Below, piece by piece: positions 48,406 through 57,760 of a stretch of 64,000 nucleotides of DNA (position 1 is its first letter; each line of letters starts with the position of its first letter). Made by a program: the position numbers and the translations under genes. This DNA is from Stentor roeselii (taxonomy: Eukaryota; Ciliophora; Heterotrichea; Heterotrichida; Stentoridae): positions 62,001-126,000 of the forward strand of contig RSEH01000064.1 in NCBI GenBank assembly GCA_006503475.1, given 5' to 3'. Below the pieces are notes generated by a model. It ran no database searches. It saw nothing but the letters and a program-made list of their open reading frames with translations, and had not been told where the DNA came from.

Positions 48406-49851
48406 TTATAAGTCTTGGTTTGGCTTGTCTTCGAGCTTCAAGGATTTCTTTATTTTCTTTAAAGACCAGTCTCCTTTGTAGAGCTCTGGAGAAGATTTTA
48501 AGGATTTTCGAAGAATCATCAGGTATTCGGGTTGGTCACTTGTGTAAGGCGGACTTAGCTTTAGCTGAGATTTGTTGAGCTTTATTATCTCGATCGTTGT
48601 TGAAGATGCAAGGTCTTCGATTAGCTTTAAGTGGGTTGGCTTTTCAGTGAAGACGTAAAGAAGGTGACTGGTTTCGGAGTCTGAAAGGATTTTATAGATT
48701 GTTTGAGACTGAGCCACGAGTAAGTTGTTTTCGAATTTTTTTAAGGAATTGATTTTGGTGAAGGGAGGGTATTGCTTTTGAGGGTATTTGCTGTAAAAGT
48801 GCTTGAGACCAGTTTCGTTGAATTCGCCGTGGCCTTGGTAGATGTTTTTGTCGATCACGTAGGTGTTCTTTTCGTCGTGTACGTAGTAAACCATTTGTAG
48901 GTGGTCTAGACTATCATTTTGAAGTTCTTCCAGATATTCATTTCGGTCAGCAATTCCCCATCTATATCTTCTATCATAAAAATCATCACTAAAATAGTGC
49001 TTAGAATAGAGGGTCAACATATCAATCATTCCTTCAACAACATCTTTCTCCTTCAAATCAACCACCAACTTAATCAAAGGAACTTTAGAAACAAGTAAAG
49101 ATTCCCTTTCCTTATTAACAAACGCAATATTCGGAAAAATATGAGTTTTTACCCATTCCTCCAAATCAACCTCAGTAAAATTCGTTAAAGCCTTGTAATA
49201 AACATCTCCAAAGCTAATCAATCCAGGTCCTCTACAAGCAACAATCGCGCTTTTCTCAATTCCAAACTCTTCCTGAAGTCCATCGCTATATTCAATGATT
49301 CCGAATGCATAAAGATGTGAAAATTCAACAGAAAACTTAAAAAACTTTTCCCTAATCTCAAGATCCTCAGGTCCAAGTGCAGCAAGAACGATTCCTTCAT
49401 AATAAACCTGTTTCATCACAAAATCCTTAAAAATTTTCAAATCTTCAAACTGATGAACTTTATGAACTTTCTTCAACAAGTAATCAAACAAGTCCTTATT
49501 TTTCGGTCCTCTGTAAACATGTTCAGTTGTAGAGTTGACCAGATAATAAACTGCATGATTATATTGATATTTCAACTTCTTCGCTATTTCCTTATTCTTT
49601 GAATGTGCTCTGTCAAGTTTCGCGAAAGTGACTGGAAGTCCTTCTTTCTTGGCAACAGAAGCGAACTGGAAGAAAAGCGAATTTAGCTCATTTTTACCCG
49701 TCGGGTTAAAAGAATAAAAACTTAACACCCTGATGTTCATTGAAAAGTTGCTATGAAACATTTCCAGGTCCTCTTCTCCAAGCAACTCGTAAATGTCTCT
49801 TTCCTTAATCAGCGCTGCAGAGAGTCCGACGAAGAGAAACCAGACCGCCAT
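48406..49851 (-). CDS. PDI-like ER protein lacking CxxC active sites
   Basis: 481 aa. The N-terminus (MAVWFLFVGLSAALI) is a signal peptide. The first thioredoxin-like fold has FYSFNPTGKNELNSLFFQFA in place of FYAPWCGHC, so both redox cysteines are gone. Further beta-strand/helix blocks (VTFAKLDRAHSKNKEIAKKL; YLVNSTTEHVYRGPKNKDLF) follow PDI order, and the rest is consistent with divergent b-type domains. Similar redox-dead PDIs (chaperones) are known in the family. It ends NQDL, not a standard KDEL. N-glycosylation sequons (NFS, NST, NFT, NET) are present. Its start is 32 bp from the divergent RRM gene. Confidence 0.72.
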   Translation of the reverse strand: MAVWFLFVGLSAALIKERDIYELLGEEDLEMFHSNFSMNIRVLSFYSFNPTGKNELNSLFFQFASVAKKEGLPVTFAKLDRAHSKNKEIAKKLKYQYNHAVYYLVNSTTEHVYRGPKNKDLFDYLLKKVHKVHQFEDLKIFKDFVMKQVYYEGIVLAALGPEDLEIREKFFKFSVEFSHLYAFGIIEYSDGLQEEFGIEKSAIVACRGPGLISFGDVYYKALTNFTEVDLEEWVKTHIFPNIAFVNKERESLLVSKVPLIKLVVDLKEKDVVEGMIDMLTLYSKHYFSDDFYDRRYRWGIADRNEYLEELQNDSLDHLQMVYYVHDEKNTYVIDKNIYQGHGEFNETGLKHFYSKYPQKQYPPFTKINSLKKFENNLLVAQSQTIYKILSDSETSHLLYVFTEKPTHLKLIEDLASSTTIEIIKLNKSQLKLSPPYTSDQPEYLMILRKSLKSSPELYKGDWSLKKIKKSLKLEDKPNQDL

Positions 49852-49883
49852 TAATAATAACCTGTTTCAACAACCTTCATAAA
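49852..49883. promoter_or_regulatory. 32-bp divergent start-to-start spacer
   Basis: 32 bp between the PDI-like and RRM gene start codons. Confidence 0.45.
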
Positions 49884-50690
49884 ATGATGGAAGACTCTAT
49901 TTCATGGTAAACTTCAATCAGCCGAAAACTCTTCATCGGAGGACTTTCGCCTCAGACCACCAAAGAATCAATGCAAAGTCACTTCGAAAAGTTTGGAGCT
50001 GTTCAAGACTGCATCTTGATGGTCGACCGCGTCTCTGGAAGGTCTAGGTGCTTCGGATTCATCACTATGCAGGAACCTGAGTCACTTGACTTGATTTTAG
50101 CACAGGAACAGATACTTGATGGCAAAAGAGTCGATTGCAAACGAGCTGTTCCCAGGGATCAAAGCGCTACACCTGTACCACAAATGGGACAAGGGTATAA
50201 AACTAAGAAGATGTTTGTCGGAGGACTTCCTCCTGATGTTACTGAAGAAATGTTTAGGAATTTCTTTGAACAGTTTGGAGGAGTTGAGGATAGTGTGGTA
50301 ATGCTTGACAGAGACACAGGCCGTCCGCGAGGTTTCGGTTTTATAACATTCCAAAGCGAAGACACAGCAGACAAAGTGCTAGAAAACTTCGACAAGAACT
50401 ACATAAACGGAAAATGGGTTGAATGCAAAAAAGCGACTCCAAGACAAATCCAGTCAATGACGATGACTGCCTACCCAGGATACGGCATGCAATACATGAT
50501 GATGCCTTCTTACTACCCGACGCCTTACTTCTACGACATGATGCCTCAGGCCGAGCCAGTGATGCAGAACACTTACGTGCAGCCTCAAGAATACACGCCC
50601 GACACACAAACAACCAACATTTACGAGCAGCTTCTCACTGAAGACGAGGTAAAACCTTTCGTACGCGGCAGGGGAAGGGCTTTTAACTAA
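49884..50690 (+). CDS. Two-RRM RNA-binding protein (Musashi/DAZAP1/hnRNP A-like), one 15-nt intron
   Basis: Exon 1 (49884-49906) supplies MMEDSISC and joins exon 2 (49922-50690) to give 263 aa. Two RRMs: residues about 9-85 (KLFIGGLSPQTT, RCFGFITM) and 103-180 (KMFVGGLPPDVT, RGFGFITFQSED). Both keep RNP2 and RNP1 aromatics, the first with Cys before FGFI. The tail is Tyr/Met/Pro/Gln-rich (PGYGMQYMMMPSYYPTPYFY) and ends with RGRGRAFN. Expected role: RNA binding in mRNA processing or translation. Without the tiny first exon the conserved KLFIGGL start of RRM1 would be lost. Confidence 0.92.
49907..49921 (+). other. 15-nt intron (RRM gene)
   Basis: The sequence is gtaaacttcaatcag. It removes an in-frame TAA, and splicing restores RRM1. 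Confidence 0.88.
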
Positions 50691-50694
50691 TAAT

Positions 50695-51663
50695 CTATAA
50701 ACTGTTCAGCGAACTGATGAAGTTCGACAAGTTTTTGCTGTTTATTGACTTCTCGCTGTGAGTGAAAATGCTTTCTAACTGGGACATTGCCCAATCATGC
50801 AACTTTAATGCTTCGCTCCAGCGCTTGTCGGCTGTTCGAGTTTTTAGAAGAGTTATGCAGAGACTTATGCCTCGCGTTGTGAATGTCACGCATAAACATG
50901 GACCTGCTGTTTGGGTCTGGCCTGTTTTTAAACCTGTCACTCCTGGAGTTCCGAGTAATAAGTTCGTGTTCACCCAGTTGATTTTTCTAGGAATATCTAA
51001 ATTATGAACAACACAAGAATACTTACAAGTCTGAACAATATCACTAATAAATGGTCGCTTAATCAATAAACAGGCAATTCTGGAAATTTCATAAGCAGTT
51101 GAATGATTTCCAAGATGCGACAATCCATGCGGATTTAAAAAAAGCGTATTTTTCAGCTTGAGCTGCTTAGCCCACATATTCATTTGTTTTACAAAAAAGT
51201 CAACATTTCCCAGTCCACGTTTCTTTTTATTAAGTCTGGGGTCCTTCGCCATGAGTCCTCCACAAAATTCAGCTAAAGTGTAGGCTGCGTCATTTCCCGA
51301 AGGAAGCATCATGCCGAATAAAAGATCAACTAACCGGATCTGGTCATTTGTCCTAAGATAAGCAGAAGTCCCGCCAAGAACAGTGGCTTCTCGAGGAACA
51401 GTCACAATATCATTCTCTGTGACGAGTTTGTGACGAAGACATTGCTTTACCACGAATAATGTCATGATTTTTGTTAGACTTGCAATGTCTCGGATTGAAG
51501 AAGAGTTCTTTCCCCAAAGACTTTCACCTGTTTGAACATTCACTATTGACCAGGAATTTGATGATACTTGAGGTGGGGGAGAGACGCTTAGGTAGCCTTT
51601 TATTGGAGAACTTTTCCCTGATTCTGAGGAAGTGTAGCAAGTGAATTGACTGTACCCGTCCAT
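50695..51663 (-). CDS. Bacterial-type D-alanyl-D-alanine carboxypeptidase / penicillin-binding protein (peptidase S11)
   Basis: 322 aa. All three serine-PBP motifs are present in order: SLTKIMT (S-x-x-K, residue ~62), SGNDAA (S-x-N, ~122) and KTGQTQTAG (K-T-G, ~247). Surrounding sequence (SWSIVNVQTGESLWGKN, LVDLLFGMMLPSGNDAAYTL) fits the S11 DacA-like family. Bacterial enzymes trim peptidoglycan stem peptides. No signal peptide or C-terminal amphipathic anchor is visible. A ciliate lacks peptidoglycan, so a role in digesting bacterial food or a recruited hydrolase is possible. Probable horizontal acquisition. Its codon use looks like that of its neighbours, and it shares a 4-bp 3' spacer with the RRM gene. 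Confidence 0.9.
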   Translation of the reverse strand: MDGYSQFTCYTSSESGKSSPIKGYLSVSPPPQVSSNSWSIVNVQTGESLWGKNSSSIRDIASLTKIMTLFVVKQCLRHKLVTENDIVTVPREATVLGGTSAYLRTNDQIRLVDLLFGMMLPSGNDAAYTLAEFCGGLMAKDPRLNKKKRGLGNVDFFVKQMNMWAKQLKLKNTLFLNPHGLSHLGNHSTAYEISRIACLLIKRPFISDIVQTCKYSCVVHNLDIPRKINWVNTNLLLGTPGVTGLKTGQTQTAGPCLCVTFTTRGISLCITLLKTRTADKRWSEALKLHDWAMSQLESIFTHSEKSINSKNLSNFISSLNSL

Positions 51664-52007
51664 AATTTATCAATGGGTTTGGATTATTTATCGGCGTTTG
51701 TGGATGGAGAGGTCTGGAATTTAAGGGAATTTAAAAAATCAGGAAATTTTAGAAACTTGGAAAGGAAAAGTTTTTTTTTTCTGAAAATTGAGAAAATTTT
51801 AGGGATTGAATTAGTTTGTATTTAAGGTTTCTTTGATTTCCATTAATTTTCTAAAGTTTTTACTTGGGTTTCATTATTTCTTATTACAGCAAAATCAAAA
51901 TAAACCCTAGTGGAAAAGTGAACTCTTCAATAATAGAAAATTTTAACTCTTATACTCTTTCCAGATATATTAAATTTCATTCCACATCCTTTCTGATATA
52001 ATTTAAA
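51664..52007. other. Divergent intergenic spacer
   Basis: 344 bp between the S11 and DYRK genes. AT-rich, no motif recognised. Confidence 0.5.
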
Positions 52008-53429
52008 ATGAAGTCGATTACAATGAGAGTAGAAGAGGGATCCTCTTCACACAATTTTCCAAAAGCTCATCGAAAATTTTCAGAAAATGTTCCAGAGTCA
52101 TTTTTCCAAACTTGCCCTTCCAATCCCAAAGCGATAAGAGTTGGAGAAGGTTCAAGACTTGGTCTTTGTACTCCCTTCGGAAACTTGAGAGATTTTCAAG
52201 ACTTTGGAAGAAAAAGTTTCAATGAAAGACTAAAACTTTTTTCCAACACCCCAGTGCCCGAGACGAACACTTTTCAATTGAAAAAGTTAAAAAGTTCTCC
52301 TTTGCGGGCCATTCGTAACAGATTTGGCAGTGATTTGAACTTGCAATCAAAGTTGGAATTGCCAGCATCTGGTGAGTACATCAGTTTAATGTATTCTCAC
52401 CTTCTCAGCGACTATGAAAAACAAGAAATAACTGAGTATGAAGAAGTCTTCTTCATTGGAGACTATATAAAAAAAAACCATGGGAAACTAGAAGAAGAAG
52501 ATGGAAGCTACAAGGCAAGTCCAGGAGACCAAATCGCTTTTAGGTATGAAATTCAAGAACTACTTGGAAAAGGATCTTTTGGTAAAGTTTTTAAATGTTT
52601 CGACCATAAACGGAAGATGCCTGTGGCGCTGAAGGTGTTAAATAAAACATCTAGAATGAAGATCCTTGCTGAGTCTGAAACAAAGGCTCTTCGGATTTTA
52701 AATGAAAATGATGAGGAAGACTCGAAGTGCATTGTAAGGATGTTGTTGTTTTTTGAGTATCGAGGACATATTTGCATTTCTTTTGAACTTTTAAGTCAAA
52801 GTTTATTCAGTTTTCTTCGGTTTTCAAGCCCTGGTGGACTTGACATGCAGGTCATTAAAAGGATTTCGAGTCAGATTTTGATAGGCTTGCGACATATTCA
52901 CAGCCAGGGAATTATTCATCGAGACCTTAAACTGGAAAATGTTTTACTTAAGCAGCCAAACAAAACCTTGATTAAAATAATTGACTTTGGATCTAGCTGT
53001 CTTTTTCCGTCACCTTTTTACTCGTATGTACAAAGCCGATACTATAGGGCTCCTGAAGTCATCCTTGGATGTGGCCATACGAATAAAATTGATATGTGGT
53101 CTTTTGGATGTATTGTTGGGGAACTCATCACTGGTCGTTCATTATTCACAGGAAAGAACCAAGAAGACCAGCTTTTAAAAATCGCCTTAATAATCGGTTC
53201 CCCTCCATCCTCTCTACTAGAAAAATCTCGTAAAAAATACCCAATTCTCGAAAAATACGTAGAAAATTCCAGACATGCCGGAAAACTTGAGTTCTTAATC
53301 GGAGACGACGACCCTCATCTAGTAAAATTCTTAGAAGGTTGCCTAAACTGGGACCCTGACAATCGTTTATCAGCAGATCAAGCCTTGAGCCATCCTTGGT
53401 TAAAGATGAAGGCAAAAAACAAGGAATAA
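52008..53429 (+). CDS. DYRK-family protein kinase
   Basis: 473 aa. Kinase domain about residues 178-465: LLGKGSFGKVFKC, VALKVLNK, HRDLKLENVLL and IIDFGSSC, then YSYVQSRYYRAPEVILG, whose Y-x-Y is the DYRK autophosphorylation loop. The catalytic loop reads HRDLKLEN instead of the DYRK-typical HCDLKPEN. Before the domain lies a long N-terminal region (1-175) with basic and Ser-rich segments. DYRKs act in growth and cytoskeletal regulation. It ends WLKMKAKNKE shortly after the domain. Confidence 0.92.
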   Translation: MKSITMRVEEGSSSHNFPKAHRKFSENVPESFFQTCPSNPKAIRVGEGSRLGLCTPFGNLRDFQDFGRKSFNERLKLFSNTPVPETNTFQLKKLKSSPLRAIRNRFGSDLNLQSKLELPASGEYISLMYSHLLSDYEKQEITEYEEVFFIGDYIKKNHGKLEEEDGSYKASPGDQIAFRYEIQELLGKGSFGKVFKCFDHKRKMPVALKVLNKTSRMKILAESETKALRILNENDEEDSKCIVRMLLFFEYRGHICISFELLSQSLFSFLRFSSPGGLDMQVIKRISSQILIGLRHIHSQGIIHRDLKLENVLLKQPNKTLIKIIDFGSSCLFPSPFYSYVQSRYYRAPEVILGCGHTNKIDMWSFGCIVGELITGRSLFTGKNQEDQLLKIALIIGSPPSSLLEKSRKKYPILEKYVENSRHAGKLEFLIGDDDPHLVKFLEGCLNWDPDNRLSADQALSHPWLKMKAKNKE

Positions 53430-53464
53430 TTATTTTAATTAGAGTCCCCTTCAAATAAATATAA

Positions 53465-56400
53465 ATGTCAAGAAGACCTCGAGGCAGGTTCCATCGATCC
53501 TTTCATTCGCAGCCGACTCCTGTGAACCTGAAGAACTTGTTTGAACAGATCAGGGATGAAAAGCTGATTGTTGAGCAACTCGCAAATTACTGGGTTTGTC
53601 AGTACAGGGAAAGTGACAGTGAAGCATATCACAGCATGATTAACTTTCTTTTAGAGTCCATCGGGTTTGATAAGAACTCTGTCACACTTAATGATTTGGA
53701 AAACCTCGACATGGAAAGTGTCATCGCGAAAATTAATAAAAAGGCGAAGAACTCTGATGATTATCCGATTGTTTCAAAGGCTAAACAGTTTAAAACTTTT
53801 TATATGAACTTTCAGCACTTTTGGATTTATCTTGTCACTGAAGCAGCGGATTTACTTTATGATGAGTCGCTTTTGACTTTTGTTACAAATTGGCTATCGA
53901 GTCTTACTTTTAGCTCGGTTAAAGCTATCAGGCATACTTCTACTTTAGCTATTTTAGCTGTTGCACAGGCTTTGATTGATATTTTGTCTAAAGAGAGTAA
54001 TGATTTGATCAGGGTTCAAACTTTTATTAAGACTGAGATGAGCAACTCAGACACTCAACGTCTACAATTACTTCAAAAGCAAGAACAAGAAATCCTCGAA
54101 AGACAAAAGACTCTAATCAAAGAACTATCAGACGTATTCCAAGACGTAATAAAAGTGCGTTCAATCGACATCTTAATGGAAATCCGTGCAATCTGCATCC
54201 AAGGCCTTCACTACCTATCAGACAAACTTCCAGAAAAATTCCTAACAAGCGACAGTCTTTCAATTCTAACCTACTCCCTCTTCGACAAGTCCTCAGAAGT
54301 GCGAATAAAATCCTTAGAATTCATTTCAAACATCTTAAACGACGACAATTTTCTTCTAATCAAATCATTTCTAGAAGAAAACAAATTGCGCATCCTTGAA
54401 ATGTCTCACGACATTGAAAACAAAATCTGTGTTCTCGCAATAAACATCAGCACAAAACTCAGCAAGTATCTGGAGCTCAAAGACGAAGACCTTCACATTG
54501 TTTCCTGTCTAGTCTGGGCAGAAAGTGAGGAAATTAGAAACGCGGCTTGCAACTTTTTGCTTCAGGCGATTTTTAAAGATAAACTTCCTCTTGACCATGG
54601 CCTGGGCACTGCTCTCAGCATAGACCAGGGAAAGTCTTATGACTGGGAAAAAGGGATTATGAAGATTGTTGATTTTCATAAGCAGTTCGGGGAAAGCGAG
54701 ATGTGCAGAGTGGAAATCGTCGTGCAGACCCTTTGGAATAAAACAAGTGTCGTCAAGTCCTGGGAAGGAATCTGTGAACTGCTGAAACGAGGGGACAAGG
54801 CACATACAACAGCTTTGGAAGAGGTGGATAAGAAAATCATTATTTATATTCTCATCGCTGGGCTTAAGTTCATCTGCTCTAGTCAGGAAAAAAAGCAGAA
54901 AAACACGATGTTGAACTTGACATCTGTTCTTCTTGCACAACTTCCAGGACTTTTAATTTACTACAGCCAAGACCCGGAAACTTTAAATGAACTTGTAAAA
55001 ATACCTGCTTATCTTGACTTGTCATCATTGGCAGCTAAGGACTTGAAAGAACCTTTTCTTGCACTTTTGCAGGTTTTAATGGACTTGCAAGCTCGGGTCA
55101 AAGAAGCGAAGATTTCACTTAAACTTATTCAAAGTATTGTCAAACTTGCCAGGGAACCACATTCGATGCAGAAAGAAGCGAAATGTGAAGTTGTTAAACT
55201 TATTTCGGAGATTAGCGCTGGACTTAAAGAGGCTTTGAATAAGTTTATTCTTGAAGGGGAAGACTTTGGACTGCAGGACTGGCTTGTTAAGGCGGAAAGC
55301 TTGGTCAGTGTTCATGATGTTAGTGATGATTTTGGAGATGATACAGTTGCTGACTTGACGAGCATCTTGACTCAGTATTTATCTGATAGTGTATCGAGTA
55401 GAGATGTTGCTCAACATTCGTCTGGAGTTTTGTTTTATTATCATTTGTGGAAATTGAATAAAATTGCGAAACAACCGGAATTGATTGAAGGGTATTTGAT
55501 GCTCAGGAATACGATTATTGAATTGTTTACTGCTATTTTAGCGAAACCTAATTGTCATTATGAATTGAAATATCATGTTTTTAAGTTCCTTTGTGAGACC
55601 CTGATGGTAGTATCATCATTATCAGCAACAGGTTGTCCTCTTTACTTCGAAGTAAACAAAGACGTCTGGACAACTCTCGAAGAATTCATGCTATCCTCTC
55701 AAGTTCTCCAATCAACTTCGCCTCTTTCTCCTCCCTCTCGTTCCTTTTTCAAATACGGTGCAAAAGACGAGTCAAACAAAGAAGACGCTGACGAAGTTTC
55801 CCAAACAATCTGTCTTCTAGTCTCAAGAATAATCTGTTTTTGCCCAAGCATCACAACATCCCATCTTCCTTCAAGTTTTCTTGCTCACTTCGGAACATGT
55901 AACCTGAAATCAATAACTCAAATAGTACGTCAAGTAATAATTCACTACAAAACAAAAGAATCTCAACAATCAGGAGTCTTTCAAGACTCCTCCTTATTCT
56001 TCTCAATAATCCTTGAAAGTCTCATCAAAGCGATGGGCTCTGGCTCTGACCTTGAAATAGTTTCAATGAAAGACCTGGCAAAGAAGTTCGTCAATGTCAT
56101 GGGCCAAGGCGCGATGAGGCCAAAACAAGCTGATAAGCTTCTGGCTTTTGTTATTGATGGTATTTCTTTCGCATTTTCTGATAAGGATAATTTTGCGATT
56201 TTAGATGGACTTGTGGTTTTTTTGCAGAAGAATTACTTGAGTCCTAATCAGATGAAAGAACTTTATGAGAGGGTCTCGAGGGATGCGGAAACAATTGAAA
56301 ATAAAATAAAACAGTTGCATGATGGAGATATTAATGTGATTATTTACCCGATCAAACATTTTCTTTATAATGTTAGCAAAGTCGTTGGCGTCGCAAGACA

Positions 56401-56947
56401 ACCTCCAGTCGCACCTTCGGAAAAGACGAAAAAGCAGATTATTAAGTTGAGAGAACAGCTTTATAAGAATAAGGAAAATGAAAGTAAAGCTATTAAAAAG
56501 TCTGCTGTTAGAATTGATGAGACTAAAACTACTGTTGAAGCCCAAGATGAAACTTTGATTGTTCATCAAGAAATTCCTGAACTACCTTTAAAAAGAACAT
56601 CTGATACTAATGAAGAACCTGTAAAGAAAAGTATAAAAAAATCGTCAATTTTGCATGATACTCCTCCAGTCACTGCGAAAAAGTCAGGGATTATCTTAGA
56701 AGACATTCTTTCAGAGCCTTATTCAAAAAAATCCCAGGATAAAGATAAAAATTCACCTGTGCTGTCAGAAGTCACATCAATAGCAACAAACCTCACAGGA
56801 GACTGTAAACCAGCAATAAAAAAATCCTCTTTAAAGCCTGTGATAAAAAAATCATCGATTCGCCTCGACCCACATCCTGAAATCCCAGAAAACCCTGAAA
56901 TTTTATTAGAACAGCCAGCGATTCCAGTGCTTGTCAGGAAGTATTGA
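53465..56947 (+). CDS. Cohesin subunit SA/Scc3 (STAG)
   Basis: 1160 aa, typical of STAG/Scc3. Residues about 150-340 contain the stromalin/STAG region: TFVTNWLSSLTFSSVKAIRH and the conserved VIKVRSIDILMEIRAICIQG followed by SLFDKSSEVRIKSLEFI. HEAT-like helices fill most of the rest. The C-terminal ~180 residues are disordered and basic with repeated KKSS-type motifs (KKSAVRIDE, KKSIKKSSIL, KKSGIILED, KKSSLK, KKSSIRLD). Scc3 loads and holds cohesin on chromatin, here for nuclear division. Its stop is a TGA, 14 bp from the convergent cytochrome b5 reductase stop. Confidence 0.93.
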   Translation: MSRRPRGRFHRSFHSQPTPVNLKNLFEQIRDEKLIVEQLANYWVCQYRESDSEAYHSMINFLLESIGFDKNSVTLNDLENLDMESVIAKINKKAKNSDDYPIVSKAKQFKTFYMNFQHFWIYLVTEAADLLYDESLLTFVTNWLSSLTFSSVKAIRHTSTLAILAVAQALIDILSKESNDLIRVQTFIKTEMSNSDTQRLQLLQKQEQEILERQKTLIKELSDVFQDVIKVRSIDILMEIRAICIQGLHYLSDKLPEKFLTSDSLSILTYSLFDKSSEVRIKSLEFISNILNDDNFLLIKSFLEENKLRILEMSHDIENKICVLAINISTKLSKYLELKDEDLHIVSCLVWAESEEIRNAACNFLLQAIFKDKLPLDHGLGTALSIDQGKSYDWEKGIMKIVDFHKQFGESEMCRVEIVVQTLWNKTSVVKSWEGICELLKRGDKAHTTALEEVDKKIIIYILIAGLKFICSSQEKKQKNTMLNLTSVLLAQLPGLLIYYSQDPETLNELVKIPAYLDLSSLAAKDLKEPFLALLQVLMDLQARVKEAKISLKLIQSIVKLAREPHSMQKEAKCEVVKLISEISAGLKEALNKFILEGEDFGLQDWLVKAESLVSVHDVSDDFGDDTVADLTSILTQYLSDSVSSRDVAQHSSGVLFYYHLWKLNKIAKQPELIEGYLMLRNTIIELFTAILAKPNCHYELKYHVFKFLCETLMVVSSLSATGCPLYFEVNKDVWTTLEEFMLSSQVLQSTSPLSPPSRSFFKYGAKDESNKEDADEVSQTICLLVSRIICFCPSITTSHLPSSFLAHFGTCNLKSITQIVRQVIIHYKTKESQQSGVFQDSSLFFSIILESLIKAMGSGSDLEIVSMKDLAKKFVNVMGQGAMRPKQADKLLAFVIDGISFAFSDKDNFAILDGLVVFLQKNYLSPNQMKELYERVSRDAETIENKIKQLHDGDINVIIYPIKHFLYNVSKVVGVARQPPVAPSEKTKKQIIKLREQLYKNKENESKAIKKSAVRIDETKTTVEAQDETLIVHQEIPELPLKRTSDTNEEPVKKSIKKSSILHDTPPVTAKKSGIILEDILSEPYSKKSQDKDKNSPVLSEVTSIATNLTGDCKPAIKKSSLKPVIKKSSIRLDPHPEIPENPEILLEQPAIPVLVRKY

Positions 56948-56961
56948 ATATTTAATAGTAA

Positions 56962-57747
56962 CTAAAACTTAGTAAAGTTAGAATATCCTATACTTGGCAG
57001 TAACTCTCGCAACATTCTATTCATCGGGCTAGGACCACAAAAGAAAATGCAAGTCTCCGGGTCTGGACTTGGCAGATGTGCTCTGATCATTGATTCATTT
57101 ACGAAACCTACTCCTTGAGTCCAACTAGAAGATGCGATATCAACAGTAAAGAAGACTTTACACTTTTCACGGAAATTTTCAAGATTTTCTTTAAGCCAGA
57201 TGTCATTTTCAGTTTTATTCGCATAAATCAAACTAAGTTCAATATCTTCATTATGGTCTATTATGTATTGAATATATTGAAAACAAGGAGTTATACCACT
57301 GCCTCCAGCGATAAACCCAAGTTTTTTAAAAGAACTTCTAGTTCCAAGTGTTTTAAAGTAACAAATTCCATTTCCTTCATAAATAAATTTTCCAATAGGT
57401 CCAGTAACTTTAACAGTCGACCCCGGAGTCAGCTTATCCAGATGAGTAGTAAGTTTTCCTCCAGGAAATGTTTCAGTTGGGTAGTAAATTTTGATGGGAA
57501 TCTCGAAGGTCCCCAGATGAGTAATGCGAGTCGTCGGAGTGTATTTTCGACGCACTTCTTTTCCTTCAGGGTATTCAGATGACTTGATCGTGCAACTCAG
57601 GGCAAGATGCTGACCTGGTCGAAGTCCTAAGCAGTGATCTGGAGAAGGTAAAGCGAATGTGAATATTTTAGAATCTGGGGAAATTTGAGTTATTGAATCA
57701 ATTCGCAGGTCTATGGAGAGAAGAGAGTTATTTGGAAAAAGCTCCAT
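56962..57747 (-). CDS. NADH-cytochrome b5 reductase
   Basis: 261 aa. FAD-binding RKYTPTT and GGKLTTHLDKL, NADH-binding GGSGITPCFQ and FFCGPSPMNRM are all present in the right order, so it should be a functional diaphorase that reduces cytochrome b5. No long N-terminal membrane anchor is visible; the first residues are SIDLRIDSITQISPDSKIFT. Its start is 13 bp from the divergent glutaredoxin-like gene. Confidence 0.94.
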   Translation of the reverse strand: MELFPNNSLLSIDLRIDSITQISPDSKIFTFALPSPDHCLGLRPGQHLALSCTIKSSEYPEGKEVRRKYTPTTRITHLGTFEIPIKIYYPTETFPGGKLTTHLDKLTPGSTVKVTGPIGKFIYEGNGICYFKTLGTRSSFKKLGFIAGGSGITPCFQYIQYIIDHNEDIELSLIYANKTENDIWLKENLENFREKCKVFFTVDIASSSWTQGVGFVNESMIRAHLPSPDPETCIFFCGPSPMNRMLRELLPSIGYSNFTKF

Positions 57748-57760
57748 TTTATTGTAATTT
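57748..57760. promoter_or_regulatory. 13-bp divergent start-to-start spacer
   Basis: Thirteen bases (ttattgtaattt plus flank) separate the ATG codons of the cytochrome b5 reductase and glutaredoxin-like genes. It is the shortest divergent spacer in the window. Confidence 0.55.

Noticed and set aside
50695-51663. The S11 gene as bacterial contamination
   Set aside because: It sits 4 bp from a spliced eukaryotic gene and its base composition matches the neighbours, so an integrated gene is more likely.
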